From: Companilactobacillus ginsenosidimutans
Lineage (GTDB): Bacteria > Bacillota > Bacilli > Lactobacillales > Lactobacillaceae
Reading direction: 5' to 3'
Assembly (NCBI RefSeq): GCF_001050475.1
Contig: NZ_CP012034.1
Coordinates: forward strand, 372,001-436,000
DNA length: 64,000 nucleotides
The notes beneath the pieces are model-generated. The model saw nothing but the letters and a program-made list of their open reading frames with translations. It had not been told where the DNA came from and searched no databases. The translations under genes and the position numbers were made by a program. Within the stretch, counting starts at the first letter, position 1. Each line of letters starts with the position of its first letter. This document shows, piece by piece, positions 9,100 to 18,174 of the stretch.

Positions 9100-10515
9100 A
9101 TGAAAAAAGAAAGTCGATTAACATTTTGGGAAAGTCTCATTATTATGCTGGTCATGTTTGGATTGTTAGGGACTATGATGATCAAATTAAAGATGACTCC
9201 CCAAATTCCAATACTACTAACATTTACTTTGTTGCTGTTTTACGGAAGATTTCGAGGGTTTTCTTGGAATGAGTTGCAGCAAGGGATAATTGATGGAGTT
9301 AAACCAGGTATTATTCCAATGATAATTTTTATTATGATCGGAGTTTTGGTATCTGCCTGGCTTATGTCAGGTGTTATTCCAACCATCATGGTTTATGGAC
9401 TGGAACTGTTAAATGCACGATTCTTTCTTTTTACAGTTTTTATTAGTTGTTGTTTGGTTGGAGTTATTGTCGGAAGTTCATTTACAACAATCAGTACATT
9501 GGGAATTGTCTTCATGGGAATCGGTCATGTTATGGATATAAATGTCGCTCTAACTGCTGGATCCATTGTTTCCGGAGCTCTTTTTGGGAATAACATGTCA
9601 CCATTGTCTGGGACAACAAATTTGTCTACTGGTATCGCCGGAGTAGATAATGTCTTTGACCATATTAGAACAATCTCACACACAGCTTTACCATCGGCGA
9701 TTATCGCAGCAATTATCTTTTTGGTTGCAGGTCATACTGGTACAAATCCTAACATGAGTTCTGTACATCATATTATCAATGCACTTCAAGCAAACTTTTT
9801 CGTTTCACCATGGATGTTGATTCCAATTGCTGTACTGATTTTATGTGCAATCTTACAAGTACCAGCAATTCCAACTTTATTGTCGGGGTCAATCACAGCT
9901 ATTATCATGCACGTGTTCATTAACCATGCGAACTTTGCAACTATCAGTCAGCAAATTATGCAGGGATGCAAACTAACTTCATCAGACAAGCAAATCAACG
10001 CTATTGTTAGTGGTGGTGGTGTTGCAAGTATGTTAGACAGTATTTCATTAATCCTAGTCGCGCTAACATTAGGTGGTGTATTATTAAAACTTGGTGTCGT
10101 GGATAACTTAATTGGTAAATTGAGACAACAAGTTAATACTCCAGGTAAATTGATTTTGACGTCAATTATTTCTGCTATTGGTGTTAACTTTTTAGTTGGT
10201 GAACAATACATTTCGATTATCTTACCAGGTACTACCTTCAGAAAAAACTTTGAAGAACAAAATATTCGGCCTCAATACTTGTCACGTGTGTTAGCTACTG
10301 GTGGAGCTGATATAAATGCACTTGTACCATGGGGTGTCAGTGGAATATTTATCTCGGGAATTCTTGGAGTTAGTCCATTAGTATTTATTCCATTTGCCTT
10401 TTACGTATGGTTAAATCCACTATTGACCGTCATCTTTGGATTTATTTTCGGAAAGAAATACAAAATTAATGATGAAGTAAAAACTGTTGGAAAAGTTGCT
10501 AAAGAACTTGACTGA
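9100..10515 (+). CDS. nhaC: Na+/H+ antiporter, NhaC family
   Basis: Integral membrane protein of 471 residues with about 11-12 hydrophobic segments. The segments FGNNMSPLSGTTNLSTGIAG, ATGGADINALVPWGVSGIF and VNFLVGEQYISIILPG are typical of NhaC antiporters, which exchange sodium for protons. Some relatives act as malate/lactate exchangers, so the substrate is inferred from family. It begins 22 bases after tyrS with no terminator between, so it may be co-transcribed with tyrS. The pyr promoter -35 box lies in its last codons. Confidence 0.88.
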   Translation: MKKESRLTFWESLIIMLVMFGLLGTMMIKLKMTPQIPILLTFTLLLFYGRFRGFSWNELQQGIIDGVKPGIIPMIIFIMIGVLVSAWLMSGVIPTIMVYGLELLNARFFLFTVFISCCLVGVIVGSSFTTISTLGIVFMGIGHVMDINVALTAGSIVSGALFGNNMSPLSGTTNLSTGIAGVDNVFDHIRTISHTALPSAIIAAIIFLVAGHTGTNPNMSSVHHIINALQANFFVSPWMLIPIAVLILCAILQVPAIPTLLSGSITAIIMHVFINHANFATISQQIMQGCKLTSSDKQINAIVSGGGVASMLDSISLILVALTLGGVLLKLGVVDNLIGKLRQQVNTPGKLILTSIISAIGVNFLVGEQYISIILPGTTFRKNFEEQNIRPQYLSRVLATGGADINALVPWGVSGIFISGILGVSPLVFIPFAFYVWLNPLLTVIFGFIFGKKYKINDEVKTVGKVAKELD

Positions 10516-10536
10516 TGGGGTGAATTCAATTATATT
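10508..10536 (+). promoter_or_regulatory. pyr operon promoter
   Basis: TTGACT at 10508-10513 and TATATT at 10531-10536, spaced exactly 17 bases. The -35 box overlaps the end of nhaC. Confidence 0.75.
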
Positions 10537-10559
10537 ATTTCTAACGAAAACTTTTAAAC

Positions 10560-10642
10560 AAGTCCTGTGAGGCTTGGAAGGTTAAAATACATTTGAGCTA
10601 AAAGTGTAAACTTCCTAACCTTGTGGGATAGGAAGTTTTTTG
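10560..10642 (+). promoter_or_regulatory. First PyrR attenuator of the pyr leader
   Basis: The sequence AGTCCTGTGAGGCTTGG at 10561-10577 matches the PyrR anti-antiterminator loop consensus. It is followed by an intrinsic terminator, AAACTTCCTA (10608-10617) with TAGGAAGTTT (10629-10638) and a T run. UMP-bound PyrR would favour termination here. Confidence 0.85.
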
Positions 10643-10674
10643 TTTACAAAAAATAAAATAAAAGGAATTTTTAA

Positions 10675-10754
10675 TCAGATCCAGTGAGGTCTCAAAGATT
10701 TTGTAGGGGAAAACTCTACCTGAGGACGCTGGTGAAAACTGGAGTCCTTTTTAT
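10675..10754 (+). promoter_or_regulatory. Second PyrR attenuator directly before pyrB
   Basis: CAGATCCAGTGAGGTCTC at 10676-10693 is a second PyrR loop. Its terminator is AGGAC-g-CTGGT, GAAA loop, ACTGG-a-GTCCT (10723-10748) and a T run. The pyrB Shine-Dalgarno sequence follows at once. No gene lies between the two attenuators. Confidence 0.85.
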
Positions 10755-10767
10755 TTGGAGGAAAACA

Positions 10768-11712
10768 ATGAAAAATATACTTTCTATGTCACAATTCTCA
10801 AACCAAGATGTCTACGATTTAGTTGATAGAGCAATCGAATTTAAAGAAGGAAAGACTTGTAGCGTTGGCGCTGATAAATATGCTATGAATTTGTTCTTCG
10901 AAAATAGTACTCGGACTAAATCAAGTTTCCAAGTCGCTGAAATGAACCTAGGTATGAAAGAAGTTGCTTTCGAAGCTGGTTCATCATCGACAACAAAAGG
11001 TGAGACACTTTACGATACAGTCCGAACAATTGAGAGTATTGGTGCAAGTGTTGCAGTAATCAGACACCCTGAAGATGAGTTTTACAATCAATTATTGGGA
11101 AAGAATATTAATATCCCTATCATCAATGCTGGTGATGGAACTGGTCAACACCCATCCCAATCTTTGTTAGATATGATGACAATTTTCGAACACTTCGGAC
11201 AATTTGAAGGACTAAAAATTGGTATTATTGGTGATTTGACACATTCACGTGTGGCTCATTCAAATGCCGAAATCCTAACTAGATTAGGTGCGGAAGTATC
11301 GTTCGGTGGTCTAGATTCATGGTATACTCCAGAATTTGCCGAAATTGGACCACACATGTCAGTTGATGATTTATGTTCAGAAATGGATGTAGTAATGTTG
11401 CTTAGAGTTCAGCATGAAAGACTTTCTGAAGATGAAAATAAGAGCTTTTCTAAAGAAGATTACTTCAATGAATTCGGAATTGATATGAGACGTGTTGATT
11501 TGATGAAAGCTGATACAATGATTATGCATCCAGCTCCAGTAAACCGTGGAGTAGAAATTGCAGATGACGTCGTTGAATGTGAGAAGTCATTTATTTTTCA
11601 ACAAATGCACAATGGTGTATTCATGAGAATGGCAATGATTGAAGCGGTACTACAAGGAGAAAATACAGCAGATGAGCTTATTAATAACCAACACAAAATT
11701 GTTTTACGCTAA
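10768..11712 (+). CDS. pyrB: Aspartate carbamoyltransferase catalytic chain
   Basis: Transfers the carbamoyl group from carbamoyl phosphate to aspartate, the committed step of pyrimidine synthesis. The carbamoyl-phosphate motif STRTKSSF begins at residue 47, and HPSQSLLD and the C-terminal HPAPVNRG loop are present. The open frame extends upstream to 10684, but that stretch is the PyrR attenuator. The ATG at 10768 with GGAGG before it gives the normal 314 residues. It overlaps pyrC by 41 bases. No pyrI regulatory chain is present, as expected in Gram-positives. Confidence 0.97.
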   Translation: MKNILSMSQFSNQDVYDLVDRAIEFKEGKTCSVGADKYAMNLFFENSTRTKSSFQVAEMNLGMKEVAFEAGSSSTTKGETLYDTVRTIESIGASVAVIRHPEDEFYNQLLGKNINIPIINAGDGTGQHPSQSLLDMMTIFEHFGQFEGLKIGIIGDLTHSRVAHSNAEILTRLGAEVSFGGLDSWYTPEFAEIGPHMSVDDLCSEMDVVMLLRVQHERLSEDENKSFSKEDYFNEFGIDMRRVDLMKADTMIMHPAPVNRGVEIADDVVECEKSFIFQQMHNGVFMRMAMIEAVLQGENTADELINNQHKIVLR

Positions 11713-12937
11713 TCAGTTACAAACAAAAGATATTTTAATTAAAGATGGCAAATTTGCAGAGATTGCAGATCATATTGATGCAAATGGTGCAGAAGTAATT
11801 GATGCCAAAAATAATTTAGTATCTCCAGGTCTAGTAGATGTTCACGTTCATTTTCGTGAACCAGGTCAAACACATAAGGAAACAATCAAGACTGGTTCGA
11901 TGGCTTCAGCACATGGTGGTTTTACAACAGTTGGAGCAATGCCAAATGTTACTCCAGTTCCGGATACAGTTGAAAAGTTTCAAGCACAGTTGAAATTGAA
12001 CGAAAAAGAGTCTCTTATTAACACACTTCAATATGCTCCAGTAACAAAAGATGAAATTAGTACAGAATTGAGTCCAATTGAAGATTTAGACAAGTTGGGT
12101 GCAATGGGGTTTTCAAACGATGGTCACGGAATTGACAACGCTCAATCAATGTATACAGCAATGGAAAAAATTGCTTCATTACATAGTCATTTAGCAGCAC
12201 ATGTTGAGGATCAAAGTTTATTTAATAAGGGTGTTGTCAATAAAGGTAAGGTAGCCACAAGATTAGGTTTACCTGCGATTAATCAAGCTGCAGAAACTTC
12301 TCAGCTAGCAAGAGATTTGTTATTGGCAAAGGACACAGGAGTGCATTATCATGTGTGCCATATTTCAACAGCAGATAGTGTTCAGCTAGTTCGAATAGCC
12401 AAAGATGCCGGAATTAACGTGACATGTGAAGCTAGTCCTCATCATTTATTATTAAGTGATCAAGATATAGTTGATGATGACGCAAACTTTAAAATGAATC
12501 CTCCTCTAAGAAGTGAAGAAGATCGTTTAGCCTTGGTTGCAGGTCTTCAAGATGGGACAATCGACATGATTGCGACAGACCATGCGCCACATGCAAAAGA
12601 GGAGAAGAGCCAAGGATTTCTAAAGAGTGCGTTCGGAATAACCGGGATTGAGACATCATTCCCATTGATGTATACCAACTTTGTAGAAAAAGGATTACTT
12701 AGTTTAGAACAATTATTGAACTTGATGTCGATGAAGCCAGCTCAAGTATTTGGCTTAAAAAATGCCGGTAATATTGAATTGAATAAGCCAGCAGACTTTA
12801 CTATCATCGATTTAAACCAAGAATACGAAATTGCGGAACAAGATTTTATTTCAAAAGGCGTTAACAGCCCATTTATTGGTGATTTAGTCAAAGGAAAAGT
12901 TATCAATACGTATGTTAGCGGACAAAAAGTTTATTAA
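11672..12937 (+). CDS. pyrC: Dihydroorotase
   Basis: Zinc amidohydrolase of 421 residues that closes carbamoyl aspartate to dihydroorotate. The metal motif HVHFREPG begins at residue 58, CEASPHH follows in the middle, and TDHAPHAKEEK supplies the catalytic aspartate. I start it at the ATG 11672 (MSLLITNTK) because AAGGAGA lies 11 bases upstream; the longer frame from 11639 has no good ribosome site. The 41-base overlap with pyrB implies coupled translation. Confidence 0.96.
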   Translation: MSLLITNTKLFYANQLQTKDILIKDGKFAEIADHIDANGAEVIDAKNNLVSPGLVDVHVHFREPGQTHKETIKTGSMASAHGGFTTVGAMPNVTPVPDTVEKFQAQLKLNEKESLINTLQYAPVTKDEISTELSPIEDLDKLGAMGFSNDGHGIDNAQSMYTAMEKIASLHSHLAAHVEDQSLFNKGVVNKGKVATRLGLPAINQAAETSQLARDLLLAKDTGVHYHVCHISTADSVQLVRIAKDAGINVTCEASPHHLLLSDQDIVDDDANFKMNPPLRSEEDRLALVAGLQDGTIDMIATDHAPHAKEEKSQGFLKSAFGITGIETSFPLMYTNFVEKGLLSLEQLLNLMSMKPAQVFGLKNAGNIELNKPADFTIIDLNQEYEIAEQDFISKGVNSPFIGDLVKGKVINTYVSGQKVY

Positions 12938-12955
12938 AAATTATCGGGGGTAAGT

Positions 12956-13645
12956 ATGGATAAACCAGTTATTGTAGCATTAGATTTTGCAGATGATTTT
13001 GAATGTATTCAGTTTTTAAGTCAGTTTCCGAAGGACACAAATTTGTTTTTGAAAATTGGATTAGAGATGTTTTGTCAGTTTGGATATCCATTTGTTAGAA
13101 GTTTAAGAAATCGTGGATATAATATTTTCCTAGATTTAAAACTTCATGATATTCCAAATACCGTTCGTAGGACCTGCGAAATGATTGCTAAATGGGATGT
13201 TCAAATGCTTACTGTCCATGCTAGTGGTGGTTCAGAAATGATTGCTGCAGCTAAAGAAGGACTTGCTAGTAGTGACACTAAACTATTGGCTGTCACTCAA
13301 CTAACATCACTTGGTCAAACGGAACTTAAAGATGAATTACAAATTCCACTCCAATCTCAAGATTACGTTACTCACTTGGCTAAACTTGCTTATGATAATG
13401 GTGCAGATGGAGTAATTTCTTCTGCCCTTGAAGTACCTATGATCAAGGAAATCACTAGTGAAGATTTCTTGTGCGTGACACCAGGTATTAGACCTAAATC
13501 CGCACAAGTAGGGGATCAAAAACGTGTTGCTACACCTGCAAAAGCACGTGAGTTAGGTAGCGATGCTATTGTAGTTGGTCGTCCAATTACTCAAGCATCA
13601 GACGCTTTCTTTGCATATAAAGACATATATCAGGAGTGGAAATAA
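12956..13645 (+). CDS. pyrF: Orotidine-5'-phosphate decarboxylase
   Basis: TIM-barrel enzyme of 229 residues that makes UMP from OMP. The catalytic DxKxxD segment is DLKLHDIPNTV, and the phosphate site near the end is VTPGIRP...VGRPIT. A GGGGTAAG Shine-Dalgarno sequence lies before the ATG. The stop codon shares one base with the pyrE start (TAATG). Confidence 0.97.
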   Translation: MDKPVIVALDFADDFECIQFLSQFPKDTNLFLKIGLEMFCQFGYPFVRSLRNRGYNIFLDLKLHDIPNTVRRTCEMIAKWDVQMLTVHASGGSEMIAAAKEGLASSDTKLLAVTQLTSLGQTELKDELQIPLQSQDYVTHLAKLAYDNGADGVISSALEVPMIKEITSEDFLCVTPGIRPKSAQVGDQKRVATPAKARELGSDAIVVGRPITQASDAFFAYKDIYQEWK

Positions 13646-14283
13646 TGGAAAACAAACAAGTAGCAGAAAATATTGCCGCCAATCTATTGAAGATCAAGGC
13701 TGTCAAATTAAGTCCTAAAGAACCATTCACTTGGATCAGTGGTATCAAATCACCAATTTATACTGATAATCGAATGACAATAGCATATCCAGAATTTCGT
13801 CAACAAATTGCAGAGGATTTGGCTAATCTGATTAAAGAAAACTATCCAGAAGCTACAGTTATTAGTGGAGTTGCGACTGCCGGAATTCCGCATGCCACTG
13901 GCGTTTCAAACATTTTGAACTTACCAATGAACTACGTTCGCTCAAAACCAAAGGGTCATGGAACAAAACGTCAAATTGAAGGGCGTTGCCAACCTGGTGA
14001 TAAAGTTGTCGTAATTGATGACTTGATTTCAACTGGTGGATCCGTTTTAGAGGCTGTCGATGTTGTTCGTGAAGCTGGTGCAGAAGTTATTGGAACTGCA
14101 GCAATTTTCACTTACAACTTACCTGAAGCCGATAAAAACTTTCCAGCTCACAAGACAGTTTTAAAAACATTAACAAATTATCCGGTTATGATTGAGCAAG
14201 CTCAAAGTCTGGGATATGTCGAAGAAGAGGATATGGACTTACTTCATCAATGGTATAAGGACCCTGAAAGCTGGTGTAAATAG
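13645..14283 (+). CDS. pyrE: Orotate phosphoribosyltransferase
   Basis: Joins orotate and PRPP to give OMP. The PRPP-binding motif VVVIDDLISTGGS is intact, and the KGHGTKRQIEG loop carries catalytic lysines. The ATG at 13645 has AGGAG at 13632-13636 and abuts the pyrF stop, so I prefer it to the ATG nine bases earlier; 212 residues. The last base of its stop codon is the first base of the pyrD GTG. Confidence 0.96.
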   Translation: MENKQVAENIAANLLKIKAVKLSPKEPFTWISGIKSPIYTDNRMTIAYPEFRQQIAEDLANLIKENYPEATVISGVATAGIPHATGVSNILNLPMNYVRSKPKGHGTKRQIEGRCQPGDKVVVIDDLISTGGSVLEAVDVVREAGAEVIGTAAIFTYNLPEADKNFPAHKTVLKTLTNYPVMIEQAQSLGYVEEEDMDLLHQWYKDPESWCK

Positions 14284-15302
14284 TGGATTGGTATCAAATT
14301 GCTCGTCCAATGATTTTTGCTGTGGATCCCGAGATTGATCATCATTTAGTAGCAAATGGATTGAAAATATTTAACCAAACGCCACAAGTTTTACAAAAAA
14401 TGTTTTACACAAAAAAGCGTAATAATTTAAAAACGACAATTAAAGGTGTCACATTCGATTCGCCAATCGGAATTGCCGCAGGATTTGATAAAAATGCCGA
14501 GTTTTACAACAGTCTAGGCGCTTTGGGTGCTGGATTTGTCGAAGTTGGAAGTGTTACTAGGAGTGCTCAGGAAGGTAATCCCAAAAAGCGGATTTTTAGA
14601 CTTCCAGAAGATAAAGCCATTATTAATCGAATGGGATTAAACAATGTTGGATTAGATAAAGTGATGGAAAGACTTTCCGACAACAAACGAAATACTAAAG
14701 TTGGACTAAGTTTGGCACCAACACACGGACTATCTACCGACGAGATGATCAATGAATTGGTTGATGATGTCAAACAATCTCACGATTTAGCAGATTATAT
14801 TGCATTGAATTTAAGCTGTCCAAATCAAGCCGGGGTTATGTCACTGCAAAAAAGTGGCGTTCTAATTGAACTACTAGGTAAAATTAGTGATTTGATGATA
14901 GACGAACCAGTTTTTTGCAAATTTAGCAGTGACTTGACGACGGATGAATTACTAGAAACGTTAGATGAGACAGCTAATTTAATGGATGGAGTGATCCTTT
15001 CAAATACCAGTTTAGATAGAACCGATTTACAATCAGAAAACAAGGTTGAAAAAGGTGGTTTAAGCGGGAAACCAATTTTTGAAAAATCACTAGCATTAAC
15101 TACAGCAGTCTATGAAAAATTTGGCGAGGAACTTCCAATAATTTTTTCAGGTGGAGTCTTTGATTATCACGATGCTTATAAAGCACTACAATCAGGTGCG
15201 AGCCTCGTCCAAGTGTATACAGGATTCATCTACAACGGACCAAGCCAAATAGAACATATAAATCGTCATTTGTCAGAAATGAGAATGATTAATAGTCTTT
15301 AG
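14283..15302 (+). CDS. pyrD: Dihydroorotate dehydrogenase, class 2-like
   Basis: FMN enzyme of 339 residues that oxidises dihydroorotate to orotate. It has an N-terminal extension of about 50 residues and the class 2 stretch FVEVGSVTRSAQEGNPKKR...INRMGLNN, which suggests a quinone-linked, membrane-associated enzyme. The active-site loop reads LNLSCPNQAG with cysteine at residue 179, where E. coli class 2 has serine; cysteine is the class 1 base. It starts with GTG in a TAGTG overlap with pyrE. It is the last gene of the operon; a terminator follows. Confidence 0.88.
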   Translation: MDWYQIARPMIFAVDPEIDHHLVANGLKIFNQTPQVLQKMFYTKKRNNLKTTIKGVTFDSPIGIAAGFDKNAEFYNSLGALGAGFVEVGSVTRSAQEGNPKKRIFRLPEDKAIINRMGLNNVGLDKVMERLSDNKRNTKVGLSLAPTHGLSTDEMINELVDDVKQSHDLADYIALNLSCPNQAGVMSLQKSGVLIELLGKISDLMIDEPVFCKFSSDLTTDELLETLDETANLMDGVILSNTSLDRTDLQSENKVEKGGLSGKPIFEKSLALTTAVYEKFGEELPIIFSGGVFDYHDAYKALQSGASLVQVYTGFIYNGPSQIEHINRHLSEMRMINSL

Positions 15303-15353
15303 ATAGTAAGATCATTCGAATTGAATTAGAATTGGCTAATGCTCGAGAAAATC

Positions 15354-15399
15354 AAGAAGTTGCAACATTCACAATATTTGATTGTTGCAGCTTCTTTTT
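15354..15399 (+). terminator. pyr operon terminator
   Basis: GAAG-t-TGCAACA pairs with TGTTGCA-g-CTTC around an AT-rich loop and is followed by five T. Confidence 0.85.
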
Positions 15400-15482
15400 C
15401 TTTGCTTGCTGCCCCGAGTTGAACTTGAGTAGAGGTCAACGGTGAAACATTATCATTAAATTTTTCTCCATCAAAAGAAAAC

Positions 15483-15504
15483 GTTATCATAAAATTGTGA
15501 TAAC
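15483..15504. promoter_or_regulatory. Inverted repeat before the FabK-like gene, possible operator
   Basis: Perfect arms GTTATCA and TGATAAC are separated by eight bases, 31 bases before the start codon. The spacer-arm junction contains TTGTGA, which could serve as a -35. The regulator is unknown. Confidence 0.4.
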
Positions 15505-15534
15505 CTAAAATCATAAGATAAAAGAGGAATAATT

Positions 15535-16428
15535 ATGACTATCACAAAATTACTAGGTATAAAATACCCAATAATCCAAGGTTCAATGGCAAGAATTTCC
15601 AGGCATGAGTTAGTATCAGCTGTAAGTAATGCCGGGGGTCTGGGTGTGTTAACTTCTGTTGGAATGGACAAAGCTGAACTTGCACATCAAATTGATTTGG
15701 TTCGTCAAGAAACTGATAAACCTTTTGGAGTTAATTTAATGCTTCAGCAAAGCAATATTCCTGATATGGTGGAAGTTATCGTTGAGAAAAAAGTACCTGT
15801 TGTGTTGACTGGAGCTGGCACGCCTGCACCATATTTTGATCAATTACATATTATGGGAGCAAAAGTAATTCCAGTGATTCCAAATGTTTCCATTGCCAAG
15901 AAAATGGAAGAATTAGGTGTAGATGCGGTAGTTGCTGAGGGTATGGAATCAGGTGGACACATCGGACAAATGACAACTATGACATTAGTACCACAAGTTG
16001 CAGATGCAATTAACATTCCAGTAATTGCCGCCGGAGGAATCGGGGACCGTCGTGCAGTCGCTGCTTCTTTAGTTCTTGGAGCCCAAGGTGTTCAAGTCGG
16101 GACAGCATTTCTTGTAGCCAAAGAGACACCAATTCCCGATTCATACAAACAAATGGTACTTGATGCACAAGATACTTCGACGGCCATCACTGGACTAACA
16201 ATAGGAGATCCTGTTAGAGGTTTGAAAAATGATTTAGTCACGAAAATATTGAAAATGGAACAAACTGGCAGCACTAAGGAAGAATTACGAGATTTACTTG
16301 ATGGTTCACTCTCAAAGGCAGTTTATGAGGGAAACACTCAGACTGGATCATTTATGGCTGGTGAGATTGCAGGTGAAATCAATCAAATTAAATCAGCTAA
16401 GGAAATTATTGAAGCAATGTTTAGCTAA
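15535..16428 (+). CDS. FabK-like enoyl-ACP reductase / nitronate monooxygenase-family protein
   Basis: FMN TIM-barrel oxidoreductase of 297 residues. The stretches YPIIQGSMARIS, GGLGVLTS, DKPFGVNLML, AEGMESGGHIGQMTTM and AAGGIGDRRA match FabK enoyl-ACP reductase II closely, including the flavin-phosphate AGGIGD loop. FabK completes fatty acid elongation with NADH. The protein is somewhat short for FabK, and nitronate monooxygenases share the fold. It is followed at a 20-base spacing by a hotdog thioesterase, which supports an acyl-chain role. It is not in a fab operon, so it may be a second, specialised reductase. Confidence 0.75.
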   Translation: MTITKLLGIKYPIIQGSMARISRHELVSAVSNAGGLGVLTSVGMDKAELAHQIDLVRQETDKPFGVNLMLQQSNIPDMVEVIVEKKVPVVLTGAGTPAPYFDQLHIMGAKVIPVIPNVSIAKKMEELGVDAVVAEGMESGGHIGQMTTMTLVPQVADAINIPVIAAGGIGDRRAVAASLVLGAQGVQVGTAFLVAKETPIPDSYKQMVLDAQDTSTAITGLTIGDPVRGLKNDLVTKILKMEQTGSTKEELRDLLDGSLSKAVYEGNTQTGSFMAGEIAGEINQIKSAKEIIEAMFS

Positions 16429-16448
16429 TTATTTATACGGGGTGAATC

Positions 16449-16949
16449 ATGAAACAAATAACTTGTTCTCAAACCAAGGCAATCAGTGATCGATTGGTTT
16501 TTGATGGTGATTTAAATGATAAAGGAACCTTATTTGGTGGCAAAACTTTAAGCATGTTAGATGAAAATGCTGGATTAGCAGCTTTCAAATTTATTAATGT
16601 TAAAGTAGCTACTGCAAATTATGACTATACAAACTTTTGGAATCCAATAACTACAAAAGATTCCATCCGAATCACTTCATATGTAACCGGTGCATCAGAA
16701 CGTGCAATTGAAGTTTTTACAAAAATTGCGACGACTGATTTGAAGACTTATCAAACAAAAATTGCCTTTACTAGCTTCAGTACCTTAGTAACATTGAGAC
16801 AATTTGGTGAAGTGAATTTTCCGGAATTAATTCCCGAAACGGATGAAGAAAAATTTCTTTGTTCAGGTTGGCAAGATAGAGTTATGGAACGGAAAAATAG
16901 TTATCATGCAGCTAAGGTGTTTTTACAACATCTTGATTCAAATGATTAA
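16449..16949 (+). CDS. Hotdog-fold acyl-CoA thioesterase
   Basis: Protein of 166 residues with the BACH/YciA thioesterase signature GTLFGGKTLSMLDENAG near residues 26-42 and the second strand pattern FWNPITTKD. Such enzymes hydrolyse acyl-CoA or acyl-ACP thioesters in the cytoplasm. It has a GGGGTGA Shine-Dalgarno sequence and lies between the FabK-like gene and an M20 deacylase, probably in one transcript. Chain-length preference cannot be read from the sequence. Confidence 0.8.
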   Translation: MKQITCSQTKAISDRLVFDGDLNDKGTLFGGKTLSMLDENAGLAAFKFINVKVATANYDYTNFWNPITTKDSIRITSYVTGASERAIEVFTKIATTDLKTYQTKIAFTSFSTLVTLRQFGEVNFPELIPETDEEKFLCSGWQDRVMERKNSYHAAKVFLQHLDSND

Positions 16950-16973
16950 TTAAATTTTTATTGGAGGAAATAT

Positions 16974-18107
16974 ATGGATGAATCTGAAAAAATGAATGTT
17001 TTGTCAAAACTGATCTCGATTAATACCGTAAATGATAATGAAAAGGATATTGCTGATTACTTGCAAAAACTTTTTGCTGACCATGGCATTTTTAGTGAGG
17101 TTCTGCCTGTTAAGGGAAACAGAGCTAATTTAGTTGCTGAGATTGGTGATGGAGATAAAATATTGGCACTTTCTGGACATATGGATACAGTGATGGCGGG
17201 CGAAGGCTGGGATTACGATCCTTTTAAGCTTACTGAAAAAGATGGAGAGCTATATGGTCGGGGAACAACCGATATGAAGGCCGGCCTAACAGCCATGGTC
17301 ATCGCAATGATTGAATTAAAAGAAAATGGCACTCCTTTGAATGGAAAAGTTCGTCTTCTAGCAACTGTTGGAGAGGAAGTTGGTGAAATGGGTGCCAAAA
17401 AGTTGACTGATGATGGATATATGCAAGATGTTGATGCTTTGGTAATTGGTGAGCCTACTGCACCATATCTTGGATATACTCACATGGGTTCATTAGATAT
17501 TCGTGTCAACTCAAAAGGAGTTGCAGCGCATTCTTCAATGCCTGATCAAGGATTTAATGCAATTGATCCATTGGTTGAATTCATACATGAAGCTAATGAT
17601 AAATTTAGAAATACTGGTGCGTCAGATCCAGTTTTAGGACACTTCATTTTCAATGTGACAACCATAAAAGGCGGCACTCAAGTAAATGCCATTCCTGGTA
17701 GTGCTTCAGCTGAAATGAACTTTAGAACACTTGATAGTTATAATAATGACAAGGTTTTGGCTGATGTACACACGATTATTGATCAGCTTAATAAAGCAGA
17801 TGGCGTTGATTTATCTATTGAAATAATGATGAATTTAAATGGAGTTGTTTCTGGAAAAGACTCAACAATTATTGATATTACTCAAAATATTGAAAAAGAA
17901 TATTTTGGTGATAAGGTTCAAAAAGGCGGAGGCGCCGGTACGATAGATGCTGCTAGATTTATGGTTGGAAAACCCAAGGATTATAATTTGGTAATTTCTG
18001 GACCTGGTAATCAGACAATGCATAAAGTTAATGAATCTGTTCCGAAGAGTTTATATTTAGATTTTATTGATATTTATAAGAAGATTGCTGAACAATATTT
18101 GAAGTAG
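16974..18107 (+). CDS. M20 family ArgE/DapE-type deacylase
   Basis: Zinc hydrolase of 377 residues. Metal and catalytic motifs are SGHMDTV, GRGTTDMKAG, GEEVGEMG and MHKVNE near the end, the M20 pattern. A dimerisation domain occupies the middle, with SKGVAAHSSMPDQG carrying the catalytic histidine. Substrates in this family include N-acetylornithine, succinyl-diaminopimelate and acyl amino acids or dipeptides; the sequence does not decide. TGGAGGAAA precedes the ATG. A terminator follows. Confidence 0.85.
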   Translation: MDESEKMNVLSKLISINTVNDNEKDIADYLQKLFADHGIFSEVLPVKGNRANLVAEIGDGDKILALSGHMDTVMAGEGWDYDPFKLTEKDGELYGRGTTDMKAGLTAMVIAMIELKENGTPLNGKVRLLATVGEEVGEMGAKKLTDDGYMQDVDALVIGEPTAPYLGYTHMGSLDIRVNSKGVAAHSSMPDQGFNAIDPLVEFIHEANDKFRNTGASDPVLGHFIFNVTTIKGGTQVNAIPGSASAEMNFRTLDSYNNDKVLADVHTIIDQLNKADGVDLSIEIMMNLNGVVSGKDSTIIDITQNIEKEYFGDKVQKGGGAGTIDAARFMVGKPKDYNLVISGPGNQTMHKVNESVPKSLYLDFIDIYKKIAEQYLK

Positions 18108-18110
18108 AAA

Positions 18111-18145
18111 TAAGAGATTAGATGGGAAATCTAATCTCTTTTTTA
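18111..18145 (+). terminator. Terminator after the M20 deacylase
   Basis: AAGAGATTAGAT pairs with ATCTAATCTCTT over a five-base loop and is followed by T6. Confidence 0.9.
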
Positions 18146-18174
18146 TGTTTAAGTATTATTTTGAATAAATTACT

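Noticed and set aside
10684..10767. N-terminal extension of pyrB
   Set aside because: These codons are the second PyrR attenuator, and the resulting peptide is absent from the ATCase family.
15326..15514. Minus-strand frame of 62 codons between pyrD and the FabK-like gene
   Set aside because: It covers the pyr terminator and the promoter/inverted repeat of the next gene, has no ribosome site and matches nothing.
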